Assembly (NCBI GenBank): GCA_023213315.1
Contig: JAKCPI010001564.1
Coordinates: 1-64,000 of the forward strand
Direction of reading: 5' to 3'
DNA from: Euborellia annulipes
Taxonomy: Eukaryota > Arthropoda > Insecta > Dermaptera > Anisolabididae
Length of the DNA stretch: 64,000 nucleotides
Position numbers and translations under genes: made by a program. Under the pieces are notes generated by a model. It was not told where the DNA came from. It worked only from the letters and a program-made list of their open reading frames with translations, and did not search any database. Of this stretch, positions 23,151 through 32,696 are shown piece after piece (positions within the stretch are counted from its first letter, which is position 1; every line of letters starts with the position of its first letter).

Positions 23151-24590
23151 TTCCCAATTTGGGATATTTCTTGTTGCAATGCAAGTGTTAAGATGTTAAG
23201 GAAGGATCTTATATTCAAGCGAGGCGAGGTATCGATTGGGAACAGCACAAAAGGGTCTGTTTATGACTGTTTAAAGGGTCAGTCACCTGAGTCCTCTCTT
23301 CGTTTTTCAACTGCTGCGTAGCCCCCACCCCCAGCCTATAGTCAGGTAGGAAGCTGGTTCTCAGAACACAAAGGACGCTCTCTAATTTCCTAGCCAACTT
23401 GTTGATTTTGTGTTCCCATATTGAAGAAATTTGATTATAATTAATTTTCCAAAATATTTAAGAGATTAAAATTATTACTACGTTACTCCCAGAGTCATGT
23501 ATTATAGGTGTACTTAATTTCAAATGGATTCATTGAAAATTGTGGATTTCTATAGAACATATACATACATATTTACATACATACATACATTTTTCCCATT
23601 TCATTTATATATATATATAGATTTAAAAATTTATCAAACGAGAACCATTGATTGAAACTTTAAATATTATATGAATTTTAGTTTTTTACAATTAAATTTA
23701 CCGAATATCAAGCAGGAGTAAAAAAGTATCGTAGCATGTATGACAAGAAACACCAAAGGCTTACTTGGCTCCTTGTCTAAATAAAAACAAAATGAATGTC
23801 GTTCACTCGTATTTTTTTTTTTTTTTTTTTTAATAATGCTTGAATGTTTATCAAATTTTTAATATTGAATGAGGGGGGGAAAAAAGGATAAAGTCAAGCG
23901 AGTTTGTTTTCCTAATATTCATAGAATTTTTTCCATAATAAATAGAGCGCTTTCATGTTCCTATAAATACCCTTTTATTTATTAATCAATATGGTCAATG
24001 ACTTCTCAAGTTTTAATTCATAAGAAAAGAAAAGACGATAGAAATACTAGAAAGAAACTTTGAGGGTTTATTTTTTTAATAAGCTCATAGCTACTTTGAT
24101 ATCATAATGATTTTTATATAAAGGGGGAGTTAATTTTTTGCTTGAGTGTATTTCATTTATACTTTAACTAGAACAAATGAAATTAAACTCAAAAGTGCGT
24201 GAATTTTTTTTTATTAAAGTACTTTCTCTAAATAAATCGATTTTTGGTTTTCTTTTAAATAATTGTCTTGTTTTTTTACTAATAAATGTAAGAAAAGTTT
24301 ACATGATAAAAAGTTTGTTTGGTTGCTGGAAGGTAGGCAAATCAATTAGCGAGTTAGTCACTTGGGTTGACTATCTTGCACAAAATAATTTCTACAATCA
24401 TTTTATGGGTTTTGTTTGAAACAAATTACCTTACAAATTTACAAATGACTTCTATCAAAACAATTTCTGTTAAAAAGCAATTTTTTTTTTTTTTTAAGGG
24501 GAGATGGCATGCTTTGGTCAAATGCCCGTTTGGTGGAAAGTCAAGTATAATATAGATACAATTAATCATTGTATGATTGACGAGCAAAGA
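23151..24590. other. AT-rich sequence, nothing recognised
   Basis: An ACAT tetranucleotide run (about 23571-23592), poly-T (about 23813-23831) and chance ORFs around 24177-24555. 23225-23400 is less AT-rich but not open with splice signals. Confidence 0.4.
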
Positions 24591-25950
24591 CCCTTAATTA
24601 ATTAGCTGGAATCTTTCAAATGAAATGGAATAAATCCCTTGTATTCCTATGGGAAAAACTAACGCCATCTCTTGCCGCCTCGAGTAACTCGGTAGTGAAT
24701 GGTCTTTTAACGGCTTTTCGAGACGCGCACCTTAAATAAATTAATCTTTTAAATTTTGATTTTTATTACTTGTGACTGAATTCTGTACAGTAATTGAGGA
24801 GTTCTAGTAACATAGATAGATGTTTAATTTTTCTAATATGCGACAAATTTCTTTAAAAAAATTTTATCAATTGGCTAACATAAAAATAAAAAATATAGAT
24901 ATAATTTTTTTTTTTTACTATTATACAACTATAAATTATATTTATTAAGAAATTTGTGGTATGTCAAAGAAATTAAACAAGTAGGCTATATATCTATGTT
25001 AAATACAGCCTGAGGATGGAGGCAACTAGAATACCCTGTCAATTACTGTACAGAATTCAGTTGCAAGCAATAAAATTATTTTCTCGTACAAATCCAGTTT
25101 TTTTTTTTATAAAAAAAAATATTTAATATTAAAAATAAGGACAAGTTGTCAAGTAATAACCCAAAAAAATTTTCAAACTCCCCCTTCCTTTAACTACACA
25201 ATCAAATGGGCTTATCCAGTAAAATTCATATTTTTTATTAAAAAAATAATAATATTTTATTATTCTTTTGTTTTGTTTTTAATTGTACTTCCTAAACCGA
25301 GTCAACAGGTAGTTCTTTTTCATTGGTTCTTCCAACACCTAATCTATAAATAGCAGGCCATGTGTTGGTGGATTCCTCGTGGGCGTATGTTCCCAATGTC
25401 TTATTGACGTATTTATTTACGTTGGAAAGGGAGGGAGCGAGCTGCCGGTTCAAAGGCTCCATTTCATATATATAGTCCTATAGGGCCCATTCCTAAATAT
25501 AAGGTAGGTAGGCAAATAGAAGGTCTGAGGGTGACGAAGGGCCTAAATATCGATCGCATTATTATCGGGGTGAGATTATTTATAATTTAACCTCTGAGGG
25601 CAACTTGGCATCATTCGACCTTCTCAGAAAATAATATTTAAAAATATAATAATAACCTGAGTGGAGTGAGAGGGTATAGGCCACTTGCAAAATTAACATC
25701 CTTATTTAAGATTTTGAGATTTAAAATTTATATGGTTTTATTATTTTTAAGCATGGAGGAAGTAAAGAGTTTGGAAATAAAAAATTAGTTTTCCAGTCAA
25801 TAATTTAAGGGGCAAGTCTCAAAAAGGTGTTATTAGCCGATTCAGAAGCTGGTTACTCAAGGCGGCAAGCGATGGCGTTAGTTCTGCCTATAGGGAAACA
25901 AACATTTTATTCCTTTTCATTTGAAAGGTTCCAGCTAATTAATTAAAGGC
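24591..25950. mobile_element. Long-TIR DNA element (~1.36 kb), nested
   Basis: The left arm (24593-24693; TTAATTAATTAGCTGGAATC to CTTGCCGCCTCGAGTA) is inverted at 25853-25948. Arms of about 100 bp are roughly 85% alike. The interior contains a second inverted-repeat element (24760-25077). No transposase was seen. A fragment similar to the zone just inside the left arm (GAGACGCGCAC) recurs at 27529-27540. Confidence 0.75.
24760..25077. mobile_element. Nested MITE with ~100-bp arms
   Basis: CTGAATTCTGTACAGTAATT (from about 24777) is inverted at 25041-25060. The arms extend inward through ACATAGATAGAT / ATCTATGTTA. It lies wholly inside the element at 24591-25950. Confidence 0.75.
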
Positions 25951-26050
25951 AAAAAAAATAATTATTTTTTAGCATATAAAGCGAATTTTTTTAAAATATC
26001 CTTTATTTAATGAGATTAATCTAAAAAAAAAAATTTCGAAAATCAAAAAA

Positions 26051-26560
26051 TCTGGTGTGACTGGCGCATAGCACACAACTTTCTCTTACCTTCGGTAATC
26101 GAAAGTTGTGTACTGTGCTTGTCACACCAGATTTTTTGTGTCGACATATATTTAGTTCCCGACAGTACGGAACATTTGAATTCAGATGTAAAATTTATAA
26201 GTATGGGAAAATATTTATATTTTGTTACCATGGCAACCATTTCTACTATCTTTCCTATGAAATACAAGAGTAAAGTGGTCTTCAGAAGATTTCAATCGCA
26301 AAATGAGAATATACATTTTAAAGAGCATCTAAAAAATAATTGATTTTTGAATTTTAAAAAAATCGTTGGAGCAAATTTTGAGAAAATCGAAAAAAACTGA
26401 AAAATTACATCAGTAAAGTACTAGTAATCTTTGGGCCGATTTTGATTAAAAGCTTATTTTTCCGGTCCCGGGGGTGTTTAACTTAAATATAGAATTTCAA
26501 CCTCGTAGCTTAATTCCTTCATGCTTAAAAATTGAACACACACCCACCCACCCACCCACC

Positions 26561-26600
<40 letters not shown>

Positions 26601-26744
26601 GACCATGTCGCGAAAACCACTTTTTTGGATTCAGGGGTCCTCAAAACGTGTATATCCATCAAAATCTCGACATCGAATTTTTGACATGAATCTAATACTT
26701 TCTCTCTATATATATATTACATATATACATAGGTAAGAGAAAGT
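26051..26744 (+). mobile_element. HP repeat, full-length copy (tandem pair, 1st)
   Basis: Reference-quality copy. It starts with TCTGGTGTGACTGGCGCATA, whose inverse closes at about 26134. Then come ATATATTTAG, the X-box (26224-26237), GAGAATATACATTTTAAAGA, AAAGTACTAGTA and the CA/CCCA/CAGA microsatellite. The 3' segment is ATCTCGACATCGAATTTTTG, ending ATAGGTAAGAGAAAGT, which pairs with ACTTTCTCTCTATA 40 bp upstream. No ORF. Confidence 0.85.
26532..26603 (+). repeat. (CCCA)n(CA)n(CAGA) microsatellite
   Basis: Part of the HP copy. Each HP copy has the same locus with a different mix and length of CA, CCCA and CAGA. Confidence 0.9.
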
Positions 26745-26795
26745 AAAAAGGGCTTCTATAAGTTGTAGTTATTTTAAATAGCTTTAATAAAAAAA

Positions 26796-27468
26796 TCTGG
26801 TGTGACTGGCGCACAGCACACAACTTTCTCTTACCTTCGGTAATCGAAAGTTGTGTTCTGTGCTTGTCACACCAGATTTTTTGTGTCGACATATATTTAG
26901 TTCCCGACATGACAGTACGGAACATATGAATTCAGATGTAAAATTTATAAGTATGGGAAAATATTTATATTTTGTTACCATGGCAACCATTTCTCCTATC
27001 TTCCCTATGAAATACAAGAGTAAAGTGGTCTTCAGAAGATTTCAATTGCAAAATGAGAATATACATTTGAAAGAGCATCTAAAAAATAATTGATTTTTGA
27101 ATTTTAAAAAAAAAATGTTGGAGCAAATTTTGAGAAAATCGAAAAAAACTGAAAAAGTACATCAGTAAAGTACTAGTACTCTTTGGCCGATTTTGATTAA
27201 AAGCTTATTTTTCCGGTCCCGGGGGGTGTTTAACTTAAATATAAAATTTCAACCTCATAGCTCAATTCCTTCATGCTTAAAATTGAACACACACACACAC
27301 ACACCCACCCACCCACACACAGACAGACCATGTCGCGAAAACCACTTTTTGGATTCAGGGGACCTCAAAACGTGAAGATCCATCAAAATCTCGACATCGA
27401 ATTTTTGACATGAATCCAATACTTTCTCTCTATATATATATTACATATATACATAGGTAAGAGAAAGT
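26796..27468 (+). mobile_element. HP repeat, full-length copy (tandem pair, 2nd)
   Basis: About 95% identical to the copy at 26051-26744 by eye and separated by 51 bp. It includes the X-box at 26974-26987, and CA plus CCCA runs near 27290-27312. Ends GGTAAGAGAAAGT. Confidence 0.85.
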
Positions 27469-28372
27469 AAAAAAAACTTGAGGTCGATAGCTTCAAAATT
27501 GTGGCCGCTAGAACCTCTAATAGCACCTCGAGACGCGCACTTTAAAATAAATTTTCCACAAAAAAAAATTTATAATAGCCTTTTCCTACATTTTCCTAAA
27601 CTTCTCTCTTAAAGAAGACAGGACGATTTTTGTTTTTGAGTTAATATTAGGCCTAAAGGAAAATACCCCCACGATATAAAAAATGAATAATTCCAGACGC
27701 TTAAGTCTCTTAATCCCTTCGCAGCATCTGGAATAATAGCCCGGTCTAGAGATTTAATTAAATCCGAGCACTACTATTTAGCATACAAGATCTTATTAAA
27801 AAAAATTTATTTTATTCCCGAGAAATAGAAACAGAAAAATTTATTCGAACGCGAAACGCTAATTTTAAAAATTTCATTATGGTCCGTATTATATCTATAG
27901 ACGAACAAATTAAGATATTGTTTGAAGGAAGTATAGCTAATGTTGGTATCTGAAGAGGGAGAAAAAATGAGCGATACAGCTAGTTTTAATTCAATTTTAT
28001 TCAAGCAACCAGGGCCTATGATCCAAAATGTTTATAATTAATTTTTTTGTTAAAAGAAATTTTAAAATAAAATTTTCAGTAGCATTCAACCCCAAACCCT
28101 ATCGTCGTTTATTTTAGCTTCCATTTCCGTTTTGTCACCGCAACTTCCTTTCAAAGTTTACCTTTGCTTCGATAATCAAATAATGATTGTGAAAAATAAA
28201 AATTGATTCAATAAAATATTATTTCTATATTATAAAATACTCTATGTTATGTGATAGGAAAAATTTTTTTTTTCTTTTCTTTAAAAGATAGCCTATTATA
28301 TTATTCGATGTAATATTTAAAGTTGAGTTGTGCGTCACTTGTTGCTTGAAAATCAGGCCAAACTGATACACC
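27469..28372. other. AT-rich sequence, small repeat remnant at left
   Basis: 27529-27552 (CGAGACGCGCACTTTAAAAT) matches sequence just inside the long-TIR element at 24591-25950. The rest has no recognised feature. Confidence 0.4.
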
Positions 28373-28465
28373 ATGGCGGCGTTTGATCGATCTCACATAA
28401 TTCACCCTCCACTGGGAATTCATTATATCCACAGAGTTCGCAAAATAAAAAAAAAATTATTTTGA
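28373..28465 (+). CDS. Possible small ORF or start exon, weak
   Basis: CACCATGGCGGCGTTTGATC has a strong initiation context in otherwise AT-rich DNA. The frame runs 30 codons (MAAFDRSHIIHPPLGIHYIH.. then a Lys-rich end) to a TGA at 28463. Composition is coding-like for the first 22 codons and then falls into an A-run. It may be a short start exon or a pseudogene scrap. There is no clear donor, and no homology is recognised. Confidence 0.2.
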   Translation: MAAFDRSHIIHPPLGIHYIHRVRKIKKKLF

Positions 28466-28599
28466 AATAAAAAAGGTATTAATATGAAAAAAATAAGCAC
28501 AATAATTTTTTCATTTAATCTAATAGAATTATTGCTTGTCAAAACGTGATGTCTTTAGCATATCTACGGTAAAAAAAATCTGAGAATTATACTCTATAC

Positions 28600-28768
28600 C
28601 AGGGGTCGGTAACCTGCGGCCCGTCAAAGCACCAATTATAAATTTTTTCTATATTTATTTTTAATAATATTTATACTCGTATATGATATAAAAAGCACTA
28701 TTCAAGTTACATTTGAATGTGCGGCCCGCATAAAAAATTTTATTTTGAAAATGGCCCGCCGACCCCTG
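28600..28768. mobile_element. hAT MITE, family A, TSD CTCTATAC
   Basis: CAGGGGTCGGTAACCTGCGG at the left and GCCGACCCCTG at the right. CTCTATAC is duplicated exactly at 28592-28599 and 28769-28776. A second copy of the same family is at 41591-41783. Confidence 0.9.
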
Positions 28769-29342
28769 CTCTATACGATCTAAAAGTCAAAGTCATTAAC
28801 AAGATATTGAAATATACTGTTGGTAAGAGAAAATAAAAAGGCCTATATACGATAATTTTATTACGTTGATTTCATTTTAAAATATTCGATGAAATAAATT
28901 TTTTTTGAAATTTAAATTCATTCTTTGCTTCTAGGTTACGGTATATAATTAAGTTTATAAGCGAAAAAGTATCAAATGAAAAATAAAAACCTTAAAAAAA
29001 AAAAAAAAAATCTTAAACTTGATTGATTGAAATCTAATTATTTGATCAAAGAGATCCATCCTTTCAATTTTTATTTTTTTATTTTATTTTTTTTTTTTTA
29101 AAGAAAAAAATCAAAGGTCAAATTAAAGTCTTTAAAGCCACTTATCTCTATCAGTGACATTAGTAATTTTTTTTTTTTTTTTTTTTTTTAAGAAAGAAAA
29201 TTAAATTAAAGCATTGATTATGACTTTGTTTTCTTATATTGTGTACTTGACTTTGAAACTATTTTGTTTATAATTTCGTTAATAATTAACCAATTGACAC
29301 GATTTTCGGAAAGGTAAAGAAGTATAAAATATCGTAAATATA
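28769..29342. other. A/T-run-rich sequence
   Basis: Long poly-A and poly-T tracts (28993-29010, 29090-29100, 29168-29189) and a short HP 3'-end scrap (GGTAAGAGAAAATAAAAAG, 28822-28840). Confidence 0.5.
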
Positions 29343-30300
29343 GGGAGAGCGGGCTCTGCCGTACACTTAAGGGAGAATAGTTGTAGCTGGAGAGAATTTT
29401 GAGTTAAAATTATGAGAACCCCAATAAACAACATGTAATTTAGTTCATTAGCTACCCACTACAAACAAAGAAATTGACATTATGCCACTGATAAGTATTT
29501 TTAATTAATTTAAAAAAAAATGTGTCTTTGTACGGATTAGCCCTGGAGGTTGGGGCTATTCCGTACAACGGGAGGGGCTATATCGTACAACTAAGAAAAT
29601 AATATGAAAGGATAAAAGAAATGAAAAAAAAATAAATTAATTAATTAATTTTAAATTTATTTGTTTAAACAAAAATCACAAACGAATTTATCAGCAGACT
29701 CTGCAGCACTGCAAGCCGAATGGACCCACCCACCCTGCGCACATTCAGCACCTGAACCAGAGTTCTTTGTCTTTGCCAAAATCTCCACACAAGAGGCTAC
29801 TTGATTTTACAGAACTCCTTGTCTTGAAACTTGTGTTCTTTGGTTTAGAGTTCACTCGAGCTTTACTTTTTACAATCTTCTTCCCGATGTTTGATTTTTT
29901 TCCCTCTAACGTTTCCGTACGGTTTAGCCCCATCACGTAGCTTGTGGCGGTTTTATGTCCTAACCTCAAAATTCTTAGCCTAACTTGTTATCACTTGGTA
30001 TCAAAAGATAGCTGAAGAAGAATAGTATCTTATGAATTCATATAAACTAGTTTATAAGTAAAAGTTCTCCCCATTACCTCTTATTTTAAACTGGCTCAAA
30101 ATTAAAAGAAAATTCACCAAAACATGTTTTTTCACAATACCCGAGATACACCATGCGCTCCGGTGGAACTTTCTCAACATTACAGTTTGCTAGATGGGGT
30201 GCTATGTTGCAGCTCCGATCAGACCTCAATATCTTGAGAAATAGACCAGAAACAGACTGTACGGTTTAGCCTCACTATACGAAATAGCCCCGCTCTCCCC
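29343..30300. mobile_element. TA-flanked pogo-like element with repeated terminal motif
   Basis: GGGAGAGCGGG at the left and CCCCGCTCTCCCC at the right are flanked by TA. The motif GGGGCTAT-x-CGTAC or its inverse occurs near 29351, 29531, 29561, 29577, 29917, 30258 and 30278. A minus-strand transposase-tail remnant with a Cys/His knuckle lies inside. Confidence 0.75.
29657..29969 (-). pseudogene. Transposase C-terminal remnant, frameshifted, Cys/His finger
   Basis: On the minus strand an open frame gives a Lys/Ser-rich segment (GKKIVKSKARVNSKPKNTS) followed by LLCGDFGKDKELWFRC and a TGA. One base over, the frame continues ECAQGGWVHSACSAAES then DKFVCDFCLNK and a stop. Taken together the residues make a C-x(n)-C..W-H-x2-C..F-x-C-x2-C pattern typical of the PHD-like tail of pogo/jerky-type transposases. 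The +1 shift at about 29744 breaks the gene, and no catalytic domain is visible. Confidence 0.6.
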
Positions 30301-30470
30301 TACGTTTTTTGCATTTTGAGGGATCGGAAAAATTGTATTAGGGGTGTCCAAAGTTTGAAAAAAACTATATAAAAACTCGATTTTCGTAAACCGTTTAAGC
30401 CGTTTGAGGAATCACTAAATCACCTCTGATTGTACTGAAACTTCTCTAAAATTGTAAATAAATGAAAAAA

Positions 30471-31140
30471 TTTGCTGTGACTGACGCACACTTACCATTC
30501 GGTAAGAGAAAGTGTGTGCTGGTCATTCCAGATGTTTACTTTTTTATGTAGAGATATATTTAGTTTCCATTGCAAATAATTTTCAAACGTGACCACTTCC
30601 AATTCATATGTAAAAAGTAAAAAAGTCAATTAATTCAAAATTTCCATAGGCTCTGTATTTTAAATGTTGACTGCTTGAAATAAATTATGGTTATTTTTCA
30701 AAATTTTAATCTCATAATATATGGTGTTTCAAAAGATTTCAAGGGCAAAATGAGAATATACATTTTAAAGAGCAACTAAAAAATAATTGATTTATGAAAT
30801 ATAATCAAAATCACTAAAGCCAATTTTGAGAAAATCGTAAAAAACTGAAAAAGTACATCAGTAAAGTACTAGTACTTTTTGGCCGATTTTGTTCAAAAGT
30901 GTATTTTGAGTGTGCGGGAGGATATCTAACATAAATATAAAATTTCAATCCGGTAACCCAATTACTTCATGCTAAAAATCGTTACACACAGAGAGACACA
31001 CAGACCAATTTGCGGGACCCAATTTTTTGGACTCAAGGTACCTCAAAACATGAATATATATTAAAATCTTGACATCGAATTTTTGACATGATCTCAATAC
31101 TTTCTCTCTCTATATTTTAAATATAGGGTAAGAGAAAGTA
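30471..31140 (+). mobile_element. HP repeat, diverged full-length copy
   Basis: 5' hairpin TGCTGTGACTGACGCACACT with its inverse ending near 30529, then ATATATTTAGTTTCC, AGTACTAGTACTTT, ACACAGAGAGACACACAGAC and GGTAAGAGAAAGT. There is no clear X-box in this copy. Confidence 0.75.
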
Positions 31141-31304
31141 AAACTAATAACAGTTTTTTATTCAGGAGGCATGATCGCAAGTGAAACCCCAGAAAAATAA
31201 ATTGTGTCTTTTTTTTTTGTAGAACAGTCTTCGATTCCGAGGAACTTCTCAAGTATTTAAAAATAAATCACAGGTAAACCGAATTATTAATCATAACATG
31301 GAAG

Positions 31305-31341
31305 GTTCAGTACGGCCTCCGAAGACTGGGTACGCAGCTAG
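31305..31341 (+). mobile_element. Helitron-like 3' terminus
   Basis: GCCTCCGAAGACTGGGTACG followed by CAGCTAG and T. It resembles the better-formed ends at 62374 and 62604. The hairpin is worn. Confidence 0.4.
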
Positions 31342-32202
31342 TTAATAAATTATTAATGACAATTAATAAATCTTGTTATTCTTTTCGAAAGCATATTTAC
31401 TTTATTTAATTGAAAATTAACGATAAAACTTCTATAATCTGCTAATCAATAATAATTATGCCCTTGAATTATAGTTGGTATTTCAACACTAAAAAGCACT
31501 CAGTCTGGGGGGGGGTTATGTAGACCAATCGAATTGTGGCGCGTTTTTAACCACCTATTAAATGATAATAAAATTGAAATATGCACATAATCTAAATGTT
31601 TGATGTTGACCCTGATCCTAAGATTCCCATTCACTAAATTCAATGAACTCTGATATTCTAAAATAAAAGCAAACAGCCTGGAAGGGAGGCTGAGAGGTCC
31701 ACTGATGGACCCAGTGATGGCTGAAGGCCGATGTCCAATCCAATATAATCTAGGTCAGAAACACCTTTCCGTCGTCCCTTTCTATCTAATTCATTCGAAA
31801 CGACCTAATGACACGATGCATGCATGCCAATTACATTTACTATAATAAACACGCAACTCGAACTTTTTTAAAACAAAATTTTTTTAATTACCTATAAAAT
31901 TTTTATCTTATTTTTCATATCTATATTTCTTATATTATAATAAAATTGAATAAATACAAAGCAGCCATCAAATAACTATATTTAGTAAAATAAATTGAAT
32001 AATGCTTAATAAATAAAATTACTTTTATTAAATTTGTTTGGAAAATTATTTTTTTTACTTTTTTTTAGTGTTTATATACTTAAGGATGAAACTCGCTCAG
32101 GAGCTCACATTTTGTGGGTACGTGGATGGCGACCACGAGCTTCCCGAGCTGGGACAGACAGTTCTTTTCTTTTCATATCTATCTTTTCCTTCCTCTTTTC
32201 AG
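31342..32202. other. Mostly AT-rich; one GC-richer patch
   Basis: 31675-31745 (GGAGGCTGAGAGGTCCACTG) looks like an old repeat. 32090-32162 is GC-richer and open in frame with the exon candidate at 32203. Confidence 0.35.
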
Positions 32203-32295
32203 GAGGCGTCAGACAGTGCGACGGGCCGGCTTGCTCTATTCTTCCCCAGTCACAAAAATTCATATAGGTCCGCCGACCCCGCACCGCGGGATTAA
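32203..32295 (+). CDS. Possible terminal exon fragment, unknown
   Basis: A long pyrimidine tract (32163-32200) and TTTTCAG precede an open frame: EASDSATGRLALFFPSHK, then a Ser/Pro/Arg-rich tail ending PAPRD and TAA. Composition is GC-richer than the flanks. The same frame stays open upstream to about 32038 (DGDHELPELGQTV), so the pyrimidine tract might instead be read through. It sits just left of a large nested repeat, so it may be a captured or broken exon. No family is recognised. Confidence 0.3.
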   Translation, partial: EASDSATGRLALFFPSHKNSYRSADPAPRD

Positions 32296-32404
32296 GGCCA
32301 AGAACGATGAAGAGTACTTAGGGATGAAACGATATCGCTGAGGTATCGATAGTTTTTAATCGATACCGTATCGGTTTGAAAAGTATTGATACTTATTAGT
32401 TTAT

Positions 32405-32471
32405 AGAACTTTCAAATGCCTTTTCTCGAATTGTTGAATTTCTGACTTTCGCCACTATGATTCTCAGCAGG
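32405..32471 (+). mobile_element. Right end of the 3639-type MITE
   Basis: GACTTTCGCCACTATGATTC and TCAGC match the right end at 3851-3876. The left part of the element is missing or too diverged. TCAGCAGG at its end is the target duplicated by the adjacent hAT element. Confidence 0.7.
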
Positions 32472-32696
32472 CAGTAGCGTAGCCAGGATTTCTGCTTGGG
32501 GGGGGGCCCAAAAATTTTGAACCCCCCCCCCCCCCCCTCTTTTCCAAGAAACTTAAAGTGGAGAAATTTTTTTTTAGATAATATAATAATTATAAATAAA
32601 AAACAAATAAAAAAAAATTTTTTTTTTCTTGTAATAAAAAATAATTTTAATACAAAATTCGTAAATATTAGAGATTTTTTCAATTATTTATGTTTT

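Noticed and set aside
22810..23184. 124-codon minus-strand frame
   Set aside because: It runs through a worn hAT MITE and a Helitron-like end and has no consistent protein features.
26540..26597. Telomere-like (CCCA)n
   Set aside because: CCCA is not an arthropod telomere unit, and the tract is the HP microsatellite.
26119..27093. Repeated 74-80 codon frames in the HP copies
   Set aside because: They are short, not conserved to the same ends, and shift between copies. They read through the hairpin and body.
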